DNA from: Zoogloea sp.
GTDB taxonomy: Bacteria; Pseudomonadota; Gammaproteobacteria; Burkholderiales; Rhodocyclaceae
Direction of reading: 5' to 3'
DNA length: 61,095 nucleotides
Assembly (NCBI GenBank): GCA_016720685.1
Contig: JADKKC010000019.1
Span: 1 to 61,095 of the forward strand
In this document: in pieces, positions 36,076 to 45,618 of the stretch
How positions within the stretch are numbered: position 1 is the stretch's first letter
Layout of the letters: each line of letters starts with the position of its first letter
Program-made: the position numbers and the translations under genes
Notes under the pieces: generated by a model
Seen by the model: the letters and a program-made list of their open reading frames with translations, nothing else
Database searches by the model: none
Told to the model about the DNA's origin: nothing

Positions 36076-37650
36076 TTAGGCCACCTCCTGGATACGGGCC
36101 GCCGCCGCTTCGCCGGCCAGCAGGTTCAGCACAACCGTGATGCGGGTGATCGAGGCAGCGGGCAGAACGGTGATCTCGGCGATCAGGCGGCCGTTGTCGA
36201 TGTCGTTCTGGCTCATCGTGCTGGCGTCGCAGCGCACCTGGTAGGCCTCGGAGGCGCTGTTGCCGCCAAAGGCGCCTTCCCGCCGGAAGGCTTCGAGCAT
36301 GTCTTCGGTGCTGCGCCTCAGCTGGGCCCACAGGGCCGGGCCGTTGGGGGCGAAGACATGACCTTCGCCAAAGTGCCGGGCGGCCTTGAGGATGGCGGCG
36401 AGCAGCCGGCTGCTGCCGCCGAAGCGCCAGGCCTGCTGCGGCGAGGAGGTAAGGTCGGACTGGACGGCCACGCCTTCGGGTTCGGGGGCGAACACGCACA
36501 GGCGCCCGGCCAGCTGGTCGGTGGGGCTGTCCGGCCCGAGACCCGTGGCCGGCAGGGGGATCAGGCCGATCACGTCGTCGAGGAGTGTTCCGGCCACCGA
36601 GCGGAAGGTGCCGCGCTGCAGGGCATTGCGCGCCAGCAGGCCGGCGAAGAGGCCGTCCGGGGGCTCGATGGACTGGGGCAGGTCGGCGGAGCGCAGGCTG
36701 TGCAGCCAGGACCAGGTGATCTGGGCGAAGGCGCTGGCCGCCGAGTCGGGCGGGGCTTCGGTGCTGCCGGCGGCTTCGAGAATGCCGCTGCTGCGCAGCA
36801 AGCCGAGCAGATCCGGGTGGCTGCGGCCGTCGTCGCGGCCGGCTTCTGGCAGCGGCAGGGCGGCAATGAAAAGGGCTTCGCGCTTGTAGCGGCGCAGAAA
36901 ATCGCAGGTGCGGCTGGCGGCCCGGCGCCAGGCGATGAAGCCGGCCTCGTCGGAGCCCGGCGCGGCAATGCGGCGCAGGCCCAGGTCAGCGGGTAGCGGT
37001 GGCTCGTTGTCGCTGCATTCGACGAAGACTTCGGGCGGCGGGGGCGGCGTGAAGGCGGTGGGCGGGGCCAGCGGGTCGCTGGCGCACAGGTCGGGCAGGT
37101 CGGGCAGGCACAGGTGGCTCACCTCGGGCAGCCCGTACAGGTGCTGGATGCCGCGCCAGGTGCGCGGGTCGGTGGGGTCGAAGGGCAGGGCGGCCGGGGC
37201 GAGGGCCGGCACCAGGCGGGCCAGGCGGGCGTCCCGGTTGGCCACTCGGGCGCCGCCGGATTCCAGGTAGGGAAAGGGGTCGGCGACGCGGATCACCACG
37301 GCCCGCCGTCCGCCGGTGGCGAAGAAGCTGCGCAGCGCGGCGCCAAGATAGGTGGCGCAGCGGGCTTCGCCGCTGTCGGTGAGGGGGCGCGCCTCCCACG
37401 CGAAGAGGCGTGCGAAGGCGTCCCAGGAATCGAAGCTGACCGGCGTCTGCTCGAGGGATTCGAGGGTCGCAGGGCTGCGCGCCCAGGGGCCGTCGATCCA
37501 GCCGGCGGCGGTGAGATCGCTCTGCAGATCGGCCGGCAGGGCCACCCCAGGGCGGCGCGCCACGTAGCCGATGAAGCAGGCCACGTCGGTGCGTGCCGGG
37601 GCCAGCCCGCCCACCGGCCGGGCGGTCTCGAAACGGAGGCCGCTCAGCAC
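36076..37650 (-). CDS. Tail sheath protein, second copy
   Basis: 524 residues. The C-terminal ~130 residues show the conserved sheath core: LLAAILKAARHFGEGHVFAPNGPALWAQLRRSTEDMLEAFRREGAFGG, then AYQVRCDASTMSQNDIDNGRLIAEITVLPAASITRITVVLNL. This parallels the main sheath gene (VRCDRSTMTQNDLDNGRL). The N-terminus (DVACFIGYVARRPG) and central domain are divergent and richer in insertions. Multiple sheath paralogues are normal in eCIS (Afp2-4); this one is probably the baseplate-proximal or cap-proximal ring. Confidence 0.85.
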   Translation of the reverse strand: MLSGLRFETARPVGGLAPARTDVACFIGYVARRPGVALPADLQSDLTAAGWIDGPWARSPATLESLEQTPVSFDSWDAFARLFAWEARPLTDSGEARCATYLGAALRSFFATGGRRAVVIRVADPFPYLESGGARVANRDARLARLVPALAPAALPFDPTDPRTWRGIQHLYGLPEVSHLCLPDLPDLCASDPLAPPTAFTPPPPPEVFVECSDNEPPLPADLGLRRIAAPGSDEAGFIAWRRAASRTCDFLRRYKREALFIAALPLPEAGRDDGRSHPDLLGLLRSSGILEAAGSTEAPPDSAASAFAQITWSWLHSLRSADLPQSIEPPDGLFAGLLARNALQRGTFRSVAGTLLDDVIGLIPLPATGLGPDSPTDQLAGRLCVFAPEPEGVAVQSDLTSSPQQAWRFGGSSRLLAAILKAARHFGEGHVFAPNGPALWAQLRRSTEDMLEAFRREGAFGGNSASEAYQVRCDASTMSQNDIDNGRLIAEITVLPAASITRITVVLNLLAGEAAAARIQEVA

Positions 37651-37690
37651 GGGAGGCTCCCGGCCGGATGGATCACCCTGGTCATGGTGG

Positions 37691-38134
37691 TCAGGCCTGG
37701 ATCTCGAAGGCTTCGGCGGAGAACACGACTTCTTCCATCGCCACGTCGCCGCCGCCCTTGCCGGCCAGGGTGGGGCCGGTGTATTTCGTCGGGATCACGC
37801 CGCGCAGCAGCCACGACTGGACCGGCCGCTGGGCTTCGTCCAGCAGGGTGATCTTCATGGTCTTCTGGGCGTCCGGGCCGTTGATGCGGGCGGCCTTGAT
37901 CCAGTCGAAGAGCGCCTTGGAGTTGATGATGCCGCGTTTGCCGGTGATGTCGCCGGCGGTGTGGATGCCGGCCACCTTGCGGGTGTGGTTCTCCTTTTCG
38001 TTGCCGTTGCGGTATTCGGCGACCTTGATTTCGCTGCCGATGCCGGAGACGTCGGAAAAGCCGCCCAGAATCTCGCCGCCATCGAACTCGACGAGGTAGT
38101 TGAAGGCCCCGAAGGGCGTGTTGCGGTTGGCCAT
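37691..38134 (-). CDS. Main tail tube protein (Afp1-like)
   Basis: 147 residues, canonical length. MANRNTPFGAFNYLVEFDGGEILGGFSDVSGIGSEIKVAEYRNGNEKENHTRKVAGIHTAGDITGKRG is the textbook start of contractile-tail tube proteins. The C-terminus PTLAGKGGGDVAMEEVVFSAEAFEIQA completes the fold. It polymerises into the rigid inner tube that carries cargo and is driven out on contraction. The gene follows the main sheath gene by 16 bp with a good GAGG ribosome-binding site. Confidence 0.93.
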   Translation of the reverse strand: MANRNTPFGAFNYLVEFDGGEILGGFSDVSGIGSEIKVAEYRNGNEKENHTRKVAGIHTAGDITGKRGIINSKALFDWIKAARINGPDAQKTMKITLLDEAQRPVQSWLLRGVIPTKYTGPTLAGKGGGDVAMEEVVFSAEAFEIQA

Positions 38135-38150
38135 GGTGAGGCTCCTCTAC

Positions 38151-39908
38151 TCAGCTGCGGGCATCCGCGGTCTTCTGCCCGATGCGGAAGATCACGAACT
38201 CGGCCGGCTTGATGATGGCGACGCCGATCAGGCAGATGAGGCGCCCGTTGTCGAGGTCGTTCTGGGTCATGGTGCTGCGGTCGCAGCGCACGAAGAAGGC
38301 TTCCTCCACCGTGCTGCCGAGCAGCGCGCCGCTGCGCCATTCGTTGTAGAGAAAGTCCGCGATGGCCTGCCGGACGTTGGCCCACAAACGCTCGCCGTTG
38401 GGTTCGAACACGGCCCACTGGGTGCCCCGGTCGATGGAGGCTTCCAGGTAGTTGAAGTAGCGCCGGTCGCTGACGTATTTCCATTCGGGGTCGGAGGAGA
38501 TCAGGCGCGCGCCCCATACCCGGTAGCCTCGCCCTGAGAGCAGGCGCAGGCAGTTCACGCCGAGCGGGTTGAGGAGTTCCTGCTGGCCGAAGTTCACGTC
38601 GATCTCGAAGCGCAGGGCGCTCCTCACGACTTCGTTGGCCGGGGCCTTGTAGACGCCGCGTTCCACGTCGTTGCGGGCGTAGATGCCGCTGACGAAGCCG
38701 GATGGCGGCAGCGCGATCTCCCGCGGGATGTCGTCGCGGCCGGCGCGGGCGTTGGGGTTGGCGACCACCACCCAGGGGTAGTAGAGCGCTGCGCGGATCG
38801 AATCCATCTGCCCGCGCAGGCTGCGGATCTGGCCCGGAGTCTGGGCCGGCGGGGTGTCGAGCACGGCAATGCGGTAGGCCCGGCGGGCGGCGGCGTGGGC
38901 GATCAGGGCCAGGGCGATGGCCATGGCGTCGGCGTAGGCCGAGGCGCCTGGGGCGGCGACGATGGAGACGTCTTCGAGGGAGGCGATTTCGCCGAGGGCC
39001 AGCGCGTATTCGGTCGACGTGGGGGCTGCGCCGTCGAGGCCGCCGGTCAGGGCGTAGCGGCTCTCCAGCAGGCCTTCGGCATTCACCACCGCGCCGGTAA
39101 ACAACGCGTTGTGCAGGCTGATGGCAGAGACGCTGCCGCCGATGCTGATCGCAAAGGTGTTTTGCAGGTAATCGCTGCGCCGGCCGGGTTCCTGGCCGAG
39201 AAGGCTGCCGACCCAGCGGGGGTGGCTGCGGTCGTAGCCGAGTTCGTCCCAGGACATTTCCTCGCCGTCGGCATCGACGCTGATGACCCGCAGGGTGACG
39301 AAGCGGGGCGTGGCGGCGGCCAGGGCGGCCGGGTCGGCCGCCGGATCACCTGGGCTGGCGGCGGGGCGCCATTCGGTTCCGACCTTGACGTGGTGGTCCG
39401 GCGTTGCAATTGGGCCGCTGCGCAGCAGGGTGCCCGGCCGGGCGCTGATCATGGTGACCAGGGAACCCGGGGAGACGGTCTCCTGGACCACCACCAGACC
39501 GTTGCCGACACTGCCGGGGAAGCGGGCGGCGAAGGCCACGCTGCCGGCGGGCGGAGTCGCCGCCGGGGTGACCTGCACGCCGGCCGCAGCCGCCGTGGCG
39601 CTGACGGCCCGCGACACGTAGAGCCGCGAGCCGCCCTCGTTGAAGAAGGCCAGCACGGCGTGCGCCAGGTAGTTGGTGGCGGGCGAGCCATCCGACAGGC
39701 TGAGGTCGGTGTAGCTGCCATAAATGCGCAGGAAGTCGCCGAAGCTGGTGAGCAGTTCGGGGGTTTCCTGGTCGTCGGTGTCGACGCGATAGGGGCCTTT
39801 GCGGGTCGGGCCAACGAAGGCCGTGGTGCTGGTGCCCACCCCTTCGATGGACTTCGCGCGGAAGCTCGTTTCTTCGACATAGACGCCTGGGGCAAGATAT
39901 TCAGGCAC
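38151..39908 (-). CDS. Main tail sheath protein
   Basis: 585 residues. The start MPEYLAPGVYVEETSFRAKSIEGVGTSTTAFVGPTRKGP is diagnostic of phage-type sheath proteins. The C-terminal core contains VNFGQQELLNPLGVNCLRLLSGRGYRVWGARLISSDPEWKYVSDRRYFNYLEASIDRGTQW and VRCDRSTMTQNDLDNGRLICLIGVAIIKPAEFVIFRIG. These C-terminal strands interlock neighbouring subunits. Contracts to drive the tube. It heads the structural block, followed by tube, second sheath and second tube. Confidence 0.95.
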   Translation of the reverse strand: MPEYLAPGVYVEETSFRAKSIEGVGTSTTAFVGPTRKGPYRVDTDDQETPELLTSFGDFLRIYGSYTDLSLSDGSPATNYLAHAVLAFFNEGGSRLYVSRAVSATAAAAGVQVTPAATPPAGSVAFAARFPGSVGNGLVVVQETVSPGSLVTMISARPGTLLRSGPIATPDHHVKVGTEWRPAASPGDPAADPAALAAATPRFVTLRVISVDADGEEMSWDELGYDRSHPRWVGSLLGQEPGRRSDYLQNTFAISIGGSVSAISLHNALFTGAVVNAEGLLESRYALTGGLDGAAPTSTEYALALGEIASLEDVSIVAAPGASAYADAMAIALALIAHAAARRAYRIAVLDTPPAQTPGQIRSLRGQMDSIRAALYYPWVVVANPNARAGRDDIPREIALPPSGFVSGIYARNDVERGVYKAPANEVVRSALRFEIDVNFGQQELLNPLGVNCLRLLSGRGYRVWGARLISSDPEWKYVSDRRYFNYLEASIDRGTQWAVFEPNGERLWANVRQAIADFLYNEWRSGALLGSTVEEAFFVRCDRSTMTQNDLDNGRLICLIGVAIIKPAEFVIFRIGQKTADARS

Positions 39909-39971
39909 GGTTCGTCTCCTTTCGGCGGTCTGCAGGGCTTGGGGGCAAGGGCTGGGTCGGGGGTGTCGGGA

Positions 39972-40778
39972 TTACGGCAGCGGCACACTCAGGGTCAGGG
40001 TTTGCACGCGTCGTGCCGCGATGGCGATGTTTCGGGTGGTGCCCGGCAGGGTGTTGGCGGCGGCTTCCAGGGCAAGTGGGTCTACTTGCGGCAGGGTGGC
40101 GGGCGGGCGACCGTTGCGCACTTGGGCCGCCGGTGTGCGCTGCCCTGTCGCGGGGTCGAAGATCACCTGCAGGACGACGTCGATCTCGTTGCTCACGACG
40201 CTGTTCTCGTCCTCCGAGAAGGTGGTCACCGGCACCCCGGCGACCGGGACGAGGGCTTCGCCGCGCCAGTCGCTGAGGCCCTGGCCGAGCACGTTGCCGT
40301 TGCGCAGCACCCGCAGCAGCGCGCCACCCAGGCTTTCGCCGGTGCTTGCAGCCACGCTGACCCGCAGCACGGCCCAGTTCACGGCAACGGGAGCCGACGG
40401 CGAGGGAAAGAGCGGCAGTTCGGCCGGACGGAACAGGGAGTTAGGCGCAGCGGAATTCGCCGGGTCGGGGTCGCGGGGCAGGGCGAGGGTCGCCCGGCGC
40501 GGCAGATAGACGCCGAGCGGATCGCTGACCGTGAGGGTCAGCTGCAGGCTGCCGATGGCCGGCAGGGCGGGCGGGGTGTCGAAGCTGGCTTCGTGGGCGG
40601 CCAGCGCGTCGACCCGGCGGATGATGTGGAGCCCGCTGCGGTTGAGCAGAATGTCGGCGCCGTCAGCGTGCAGCTCCATGGCACGCCCCACCGGAGTGCC
40701 GGTAACCGCATCGACGCAGCGGAGGGCGCCCAGGACTCGGGTCTCGACGCGTTCCCGTTCGGCGAACACGAAGCTCAT
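39972..40778 (-). CDS. eCIS-associated beta-rich protein (268 aa)
   Basis: 268 residues from MSFVFAERERVETRVLGALRCVDAVTG. Strand-rich throughout. Residues ~65-110 (LTLTVSDPLGVYLPRRATLALPRD) and ~130-190 (RVSVAASTGESLGGALLRVLRNGNVLGQGLSDWRGEALVPVAGVP) have the look of carboxypeptidase-regulatory/CNA-B-like beta-sandwiches, as in other eCIS loci between the terminator and sheath genes. Its ATG overlaps the stop of the Pvc16-like gene (ATGA). No catalytic residues visible. Structural role likely, family not named. Confidence 0.7.
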   Translation of the reverse strand: MSFVFAERERVETRVLGALRCVDAVTGTPVGRAMELHADGADILLNRSGLHIIRRVDALAAHEASFDTPPALPAIGSLQLTLTVSDPLGVYLPRRATLALPRDPDPANSAAPNSLFRPAELPLFPSPSAPVAVNWAVLRVSVAASTGESLGGALLRVLRNGNVLGQGLSDWRGEALVPVAGVPVTTFSEDENSVVSNEIDVVLQVIFDPATGQRTPAAQVRNGRPPATLPQVDPLALEAAANTLPGTTRNIAIAARRVQTLTLSVPLP

Positions 40779-41366
40779 GGCGCGTCCTCCGTGCCAAAGT
40801 CCAGGCGCCGCGCGACCACTGGCCGGCTGCCTTCTTCCGGTATTTCGGGGACGAGGTGCACGAGCCGGGCAACGTAGGACACCGACAGCCGGTAGGCCGG
40901 GTCGAGGGCGTCCCAGATGCGCATCACGTCTTCGGTGCTGGAGTTCGGCGGGGATCACCTGGATGACTTCGCTGCTGTCCCAGCCGGCTTCCGGCGACAG
41001 GCAGGAGGCGTCGAGGACCGGAAACTGGTGGAGCTGGCGCATGGCCCAGGCGAGGGTGACCAGTTCGTCGAGGGGATTGGCGGCCCATGCGCTGAGCAGA
41101 AAGTGCAGGTCGAGCCCGAGGGGCGCCGGCGTGTCGCTGGCGGCGGCGGGCCGGCGGCTCGAACGGCTGTGCTCATTGACGGTGACACGGTAGAAATAGA
41201 GGCTCAGGTGGGTTGTTTCTTCGATCTCGCCGGCAAGTTGCCCGGAGGACACAAGCTCGAAGCTGCAACCGGGCATGGGCCGACCCGCCTCTTCGGCGGG
41301 ATAGCTGTTGCGCAGCAGGGTCACGATCGAACTGCCTACCGAGTGCAGTGCGAAAACGTTGGCCAT
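40775..41366 (-). CDS. Pvc16/DUF4255 tail-terminator protein (single-base frame break)
   Basis: 196 residues once one C is removed at 40940-40941, joining VIQVIPAEL to STEDVMRIWDALDPAYRLSVSYVARLVHL. The N-terminus (MANVFALHSVGSSIVTLLRNSYP), middle (THLSLYFYRVTVNEHSR, LGLDLHFLLSAWAANPLDELVTLAWAMRQLHQFPVL) and this C-terminal block match the DUF4255/Pvc16 family. Afp16/Pvc16 caps the tail and sets tube length. As written, the frame breaks two thirds along and the conserved C-terminus would be lost. It lies near the operon start, before the sheath genes. Confidence 0.82.
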
Positions 41367-41383
41367 GAAGATCGGTCCTCCGT

Positions 41384-41668
41384 TCAGTGAGGCGGGTGCC
41401 CGCTGCGGTGAGCCGCGCGGTAAATCAGTCGCCCGTCTGCCAGCATCTGTTTTTCCACTATCTGCTTGCTTGCCAGAAATTCCAGGGCCTGGCGTACATC
41501 GTCCAGCGAAGCCTGCAGGCCGCTTCCGGCAACCCACCAGTCTGCGATGCCCTGGTCGCTGTCGGCCGCACTGGGGTGGGCGATCAGGTAGTCCCTGATC
41601 ACTGCCGCGACTTGCCGACACGCCGTTCCGGGCTTTTGCATCTGGCAAGCTTCCATCGGCTTGTTCAT
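41384..41668 (-). CDS. Small winged-helix-like protein, first gene of the eCIS operon
   Basis: 94 residues from MNKPMEACQMQKPGTACRQV. Residues ~20-85 (RQVAAVIRDYLIAHPSAADSDQGIADWWVAGSGLQASLDDVRQALEFLASKQIVEKQMLADGRLIYRA) follow a winged-helix pattern: a helix, a recognition-like helix and a wing ending LIYRA. Codons upstream of this ATG in the same frame have antisense composition, so I start here. The sigma-54 promoter ends about 60 bp upstream. It may be an autoregulator or an adaptor of the particle. Not assigned to a named family. Confidence 0.62.
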   Translation of the reverse strand: MNKPMEACQMQKPGTACRQVAAVIRDYLIAHPSAADSDQGIADWWVAGSGLQASLDDVRQALEFLASKQIVEKQMLADGRLIYRAAHRSGHPPH

Positions 41669-41692
41669 ACCTGCGCAGCTTTGCGCCCCAGT

Positions 41693-41713
41693 GCCCGGTA
41701 AAAGCAGCCGGGC
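41693..41713 (-). other. Leader hairpin between sigma-54 promoter and first eCIS gene
   Basis: GCCCGG and CCGGGC flank a nine-base AT-rich loop, giving a perfect 6-bp GC stem in the untranslated leader, 25 bases before the first start codon. No T-run follows, so it is not an ordinary terminator. It could stabilise the long operon transcript. Confidence 0.35.
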
Positions 41714-41726
41714 TGTAAGGGCTAGA

Positions 41727-41742
41727 TGCGATTTGCGTGCCA
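41727..41742 (-). promoter_or_regulatory. Sigma-54 (-24/-12) promoter of the eCIS operon
   Basis: On the minus strand TGGCACG (41742-41736), four bases CAAA, then TCGCA (41731-41727). The invariant GG (-24) and GC (-12) are exactly ten bases apart, and the element differs from TGGCACG-N4-TTGCA at one position. Transcription would start near 41715, about 47 bases before the first eCIS gene. A sigma-54 activator is encoded at the far end of the operon, which supports the call. Confidence 0.72.
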
Positions 41743-42054
41743 GCCCCGATCCTTTTTGCAAGCAACTGATTTTGATGAATTTTATTTTTTTGCCGGTTGC
41801 CCTGGGAGGGTGGGTGGGTGCGGATGGACCCGCCTGCCTCCATGCCGCAGCGCAGCGGCGAGGCCTGCCTGGCGGGGCGCCGGGCCTGTGGGCGCGGGGG
41901 TGTGCGATGCAGCAGGAGGTGGCGCAGGGCATGGGTCATTCGCGACCCAGATTGGGTGTGGCAGGACAGGCGCACAGGGCGGCCTCGTGCTTTCGAGCGT
42001 TTTGGGGGACGCGTGGCTGCAGCCTGGGTGGACGCGCTTTAAACTGGGGCGCGT
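41743..42054. other. Intergenic region between eCIS operon and thiM
   Basis: The first ~75 bases are AT-rich (TTGCAAGCAA, then TTTTGATGAATTTTATTTTT) and could hold upstream activator sites for the sigma-54 activator or an A/T-bend. I could not find a convincing longer palindrome. The rest is GC-rich non-coding sequence without recognisable genes. Confidence 0.4.
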
Positions 42055-42086
42055 CATTCCGGGTTCCGCTTTGCGGCCCCGGAATG
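42055..42086 (+). other. Strong hairpin in thiM leader
   Basis: CATTCCGGG and CCCGGAATG form a perfect 9-bp stem. Inside it CCGC-TTT-GCGG forms a second 4-bp stem (unpaired TT on one side, C on the other). It lies 71 bases before the thiM start codon. It lacks a T-tract. It is not a THI-box: I see none of the conserved TPP-riboswitch blocks. A leader structure or bidirectional barrier between the two transcription units is possible. Confidence 0.5.
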
Positions 42087-42156
42087 GCGAACCGAGGCTT
42101 CTTGCGAATCAGGAAGAAAATCGGGTCGTCGACCCTGTTTGAAAGGATGTGTCTTC

Positions 42157-42996
42157 ATGCGTCAAACCCCACTCGACGCCACCGCGCTCTGGGCGGATCT
42201 TCAGGCTGTGCGCGCGCATGCGCCGCTCGTGCACAGCATCACCAACCTTGTCGTGATGAACTTCAATGCCAACGCCTTGCTGGCCGTGGGTGCCTCGCCG
42301 GTGATGGCCCATGCCGAGGAGGAGGTGTGCGACATGGTCGGCATCGCCCAGGCGCTGGTGCTCAACATCGGAACGCTGGAGCCGGCGTGGATTCGCGCCA
42401 TGGCGCTGGCGTTGCAGGCGGCCCGCGCGAAGGGCATTCCGGTGGTGCTGGACCCGGTGGGAGCGGGGGCCACGCCGTATCGCAACGCCGCCTTGTGCGG
42501 CCTGCTGGAGATCGGCGCGCCGACGGTGGTGCGCGGCAACGCCTCCGAGATCATGAGCGTGGCGGGCCTGGCGGCCGCAACTCGCGGTGTCGATAGCGCC
42601 GCCTCGACCCACGAAGCCTCCGACGCCGCGCAGGCGCTCGCCGGCAAGCTGGGGGCCGTGGTGTGCGTGAGCGGTGCGGATGATCTGGTGGTCGATGCTT
42701 CCGGCCGGCGCGCCACGCTGTCGAACGGCCACCCGTGGATGACGCGGGTTACCGGCGTGGGCTGCTCGGCCAGTGCGCTGGTCGGGGCTTTCGCCGCGGT
42801 TCAGCCCGACGCCTGGCGGGCCACGCTGGCGGCGATGGCCTGCCTGGGCGTGGTCGGTGAAATGGCGGTCGAGCGCACCCAGGCGCAGGGCGGCGGCGTG
42901 GGACGCCTGCAGATCGAACTGCTCGATGGCCTGCAACTGCTCGACCGGGAATCCTTTGTCACCCGCCTGCGGATGGTGGTGCATGGGCATGAATGA
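42157..42996 (+). CDS. thiM: Hydroxyethylthiazole kinase
   Basis: 279 residues. APLVHSITNLVVMNFNANALLAVGASPVMAHAEEEV (~21-56) and VVLDPVGAGATPYRN, then VVRGNASEIMSVAG and TRVTGVGCSASALVGAFAAV (the ATP/Cys loop) are the ribokinase-fold motifs of ThiM. It phosphorylates 4-methyl-5-hydroxyethylthiazole in thiamine salvage. I chose the ATG at 42157 (GAAAGGA ten bases upstream) over a TTG six codons earlier. It overlaps thiE by 14 bases, so both are translated from one mRNA. Confidence 0.95.
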   Translation: MRQTPLDATALWADLQAVRAHAPLVHSITNLVVMNFNANALLAVGASPVMAHAEEEVCDMVGIAQALVLNIGTLEPAWIRAMALALQAARAKGIPVVLDPVGAGATPYRNAALCGLLEIGAPTVVRGNASEIMSVAGLAAATRGVDSAASTHEASDAAQALAGKLGAVVCVSGADDLVVDASGRRATLSNGHPWMTRVTGVGCSASALVGAFAAVQPDAWRATLAAMACLGVVGEMAVERTQAQGGGVGRLQIELLDGLQLLDRESFVTRLRMVVHGHE

Positions 42997-43648
42997 CCGC
43001 GAGGCCGGAAATCTGCCCCTGGAGGCCCTGCGCCTGCACCTCGTGACCGACAGCGCCCTGTGCGGCGCGCGCGGCATGCTGGCGGTGGTCGAAGCCGCGG
43101 TGCGGGGCGGCGTCACCTGCGTTCAGCTGCGCGAAAAATCCCTCGATACGCGCGCCTTCGTCGAGCGCGCGCGGGCGCTCAAGGCCTGGCTTGGGCCGCT
43201 CGGGGTGCCGCTGCTCATCAATGATCGGGTCGACGTGGCCTTGGCCTGCGGTGCCGATGGCGTGCACGTCGGCCAGAGCGACATGGCGCCGGAGGACGTG
43301 CGTCGCCTGATGCCGGGCGGCCTGATCGGCCTGTCGGTGGAATCGCTGGCACAGCTGGATGCGGCCGAGCGGGCGCCGGTGGATTACTACGGGATCAGCC
43401 CGGTTTTTGCGACCCGCAGCAAGCACGACGCGGCGCCGGCGCTGGGCCTGGACGGATTGCGGGCTATCCGGGCCGGCACCCGGCGTCCGCTGGTCGCCAT
43501 CGGCGGCATCGATGCCGGCAATGCGGCACAGGTCATGGCCGCCGGTGCCGACGGCCTGGCCGTGGTCAGCGCACTCTGCAGCAGCGCCGATCCGGAGGCC
43601 GCCGCGCGGGATCTGCGTGCCCGCATGTCACCCGGCGGGCGCGCTTAG
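42983..43648 (+). CDS. thiE: Thiamine-phosphate synthase
   Basis: 221 residues, TIM-barrel ThiE. LHLVTDSALCG...VRGGVTCVQLREKSLDTRAF (~18-53), LLINDRVDVALACGADGVHVGQSDM, IGLSVESLAQLDAA, VDYYGISPVFATRSKHDAAPALGLDGL and VAIGGIDAGNAAQVMAAGADGLAVVSA are all present. They carry the pyrophosphate and Mg-binding residues. It couples HMP-PP and thiazole phosphate to thiamine phosphate, downstream of ThiM. Start at 42983 or the ATG two codons later. A dispersed repeat begins two bases after the stop. Confidence 0.95.
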   Translation: MGMNDREAGNLPLEALRLHLVTDSALCGARGMLAVVEAAVRGGVTCVQLREKSLDTRAFVERARALKAWLGPLGVPLLINDRVDVALACGADGVHVGQSDMAPEDVRRLMPGGLIGLSVESLAQLDAAERAPVDYYGISPVFATRSKHDAAPALGLDGLRAIRAGTRRPLVAIGGIDAGNAAQVMAAGADGLAVVSALCSSADPEAAARDLRARMSPGGRA

Positions 43649-43649
43649 C

Positions 43650-43765
43650 ATGAGTCCTCCCGGACGCTGTTCGGCTTGCGGCTGCGACAAGGAATGGTCG
43701 CGGATGGTTTTTGTGTGGGGGCGACTTCAGTCGCCCTCGGCGCGTTGAATCATCGACATGCCGCA
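43650..43765 (+). repeat. Dispersed palindromic repeat, copy 2
   Basis: Same block order as the copy at 4943-5072: TGAGTCCTCCCGG, TGTTCGGCTTGCGGCTGCGA, GGATGGTTTTTGTGTGGG, core GGCGACTTCAGTCGCC (43720-43735), then GCGCGTTGAATCATCGACA and TGCCGCAT. It directly follows the thiE stop codon, and its perfect 16-bp core could end or stabilise the thiME transcript. Confidence 0.7.
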
Positions 43766-43778
43766 TAGCAGAGTCCGC

Positions 43779-43859
43779 GGGTAGGTCGGGTTAGCCCGCA
43801 GGGCGTAACCTGACAGGAACCGCCCGACGTGCAAGCTGCCGATGTCGGGTTACGCTTCG

Positions 43860-43875
<16 letters not shown>
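43779..43875. repeat. 97-bp element with perfect 17-bp terminal inverted repeats
   Basis: GGGTAGGTCGGGTTAGC (43779-43795) and its exact reverse complement (43859-43875) flank ~63 bases that contain further GTAAC/GTTAC pairs. This is the organisation of a small palindromic or MITE-like element. The right arm runs into the 3' end of fumC and supplies its last codons and stop. I see no short target duplication. Confidence 0.65.
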
Positions 43876-45278
<1,403 letters not shown>

Positions 45279-45558
45279 TTGCGCATCCTTTTGTCTATGC
45301 CGGGTCGTTCGTCCCCGTGCGATCACGGGGCTCGTAGGGGCTGGATGTAAGAGCGACTTAAGTCGCCCCCACAAAGGCGCTGTGCCAGCAGCCCCCGCAA
45401 GGATTCCGCTCGTAGCGGTGACGTTGGGGCTGATTTCATCATAGAAGCACGTGGCGGCTTGCGTGCCGGAATCCACTGCGCCGGCCCTTCCGACCCCGCG
45501 GGAAAGCCTGCCTGGCAAAGGCATTTCGCGCCCTTCGGAATTCCCTCGTTTTCTCCCC
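45279..45558. other. Intergenic region between divergent fumC and dehydrogenase operon
   Basis: Holds a perfect 7-bp hairpin CCCCGTG-CGAT-CACGGGG at 45313-45330, just upstream of fumC. It also holds the reduced palindromic repeat at 45353-45366. The remaining ~190 bases show nothing I can name. The promoter of the dehydrogenase operon begins right of it. Confidence 0.45.
45340..45385 (-). repeat. Dispersed palindromic repeat, short copy 3
   Basis: Read on the minus strand: TTTGTGGGGGCGACTTAAGTCGC, i.e. the GTGGGGGC flank and the core GCGACTTAAGTCGC (45353-45366). The 5' TTCGGCTTGCGG blocks and the GCGCGTTGAATC tail of the full copies are absent. It lies between fumC and the divergent dehydrogenase operon. 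Confidence 0.55.
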
Positions 45559-45587
45559 TTGTGCAGCCCATGCACTGTCGATATACT
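45559..45587 (+). promoter_or_regulatory. Sigma-70-type promoter of the E1/E2 dehydrogenase operon
   Basis: -35 TTGTGC (45559-45564), 17-bp spacer, -10 TATACT (45582-45587). Predicted transcription start near 45594, at the left edge of the shared operator-like sequence. Leader of ~125 bases before the first gene. The -10 and spacing are good; the -35 matches at three positions. Confidence 0.55.
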
Positions 45588-45595
45588 TCAAAAAA

Positions 45596-45618
45596 ACAAA
45601 CGGGACTGTTGGTTTTGT
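45596..45618 (+). promoter_or_regulatory. Operator-like site shared with the 55.8-kb operon (site 1)
   Basis: Begins ACAAAC and ends GTTTTGT, an imperfect inverted repeat. It is identical at 18 of 23 positions to 55836-55858, at the promoter of the DUF35-thiolase-Rieske operon. It lies immediately downstream of the -10, over the transcription start, the classic place for a repressor. A TetR regulator is encoded at the end of this operon. Confidence 0.55.

Noticed and set aside
41800..42156. TPP riboswitch (THI box) before thiM
   Set aside because: I looked for the conserved CTGAGA and ACCTGATC-type blocks and found neither.
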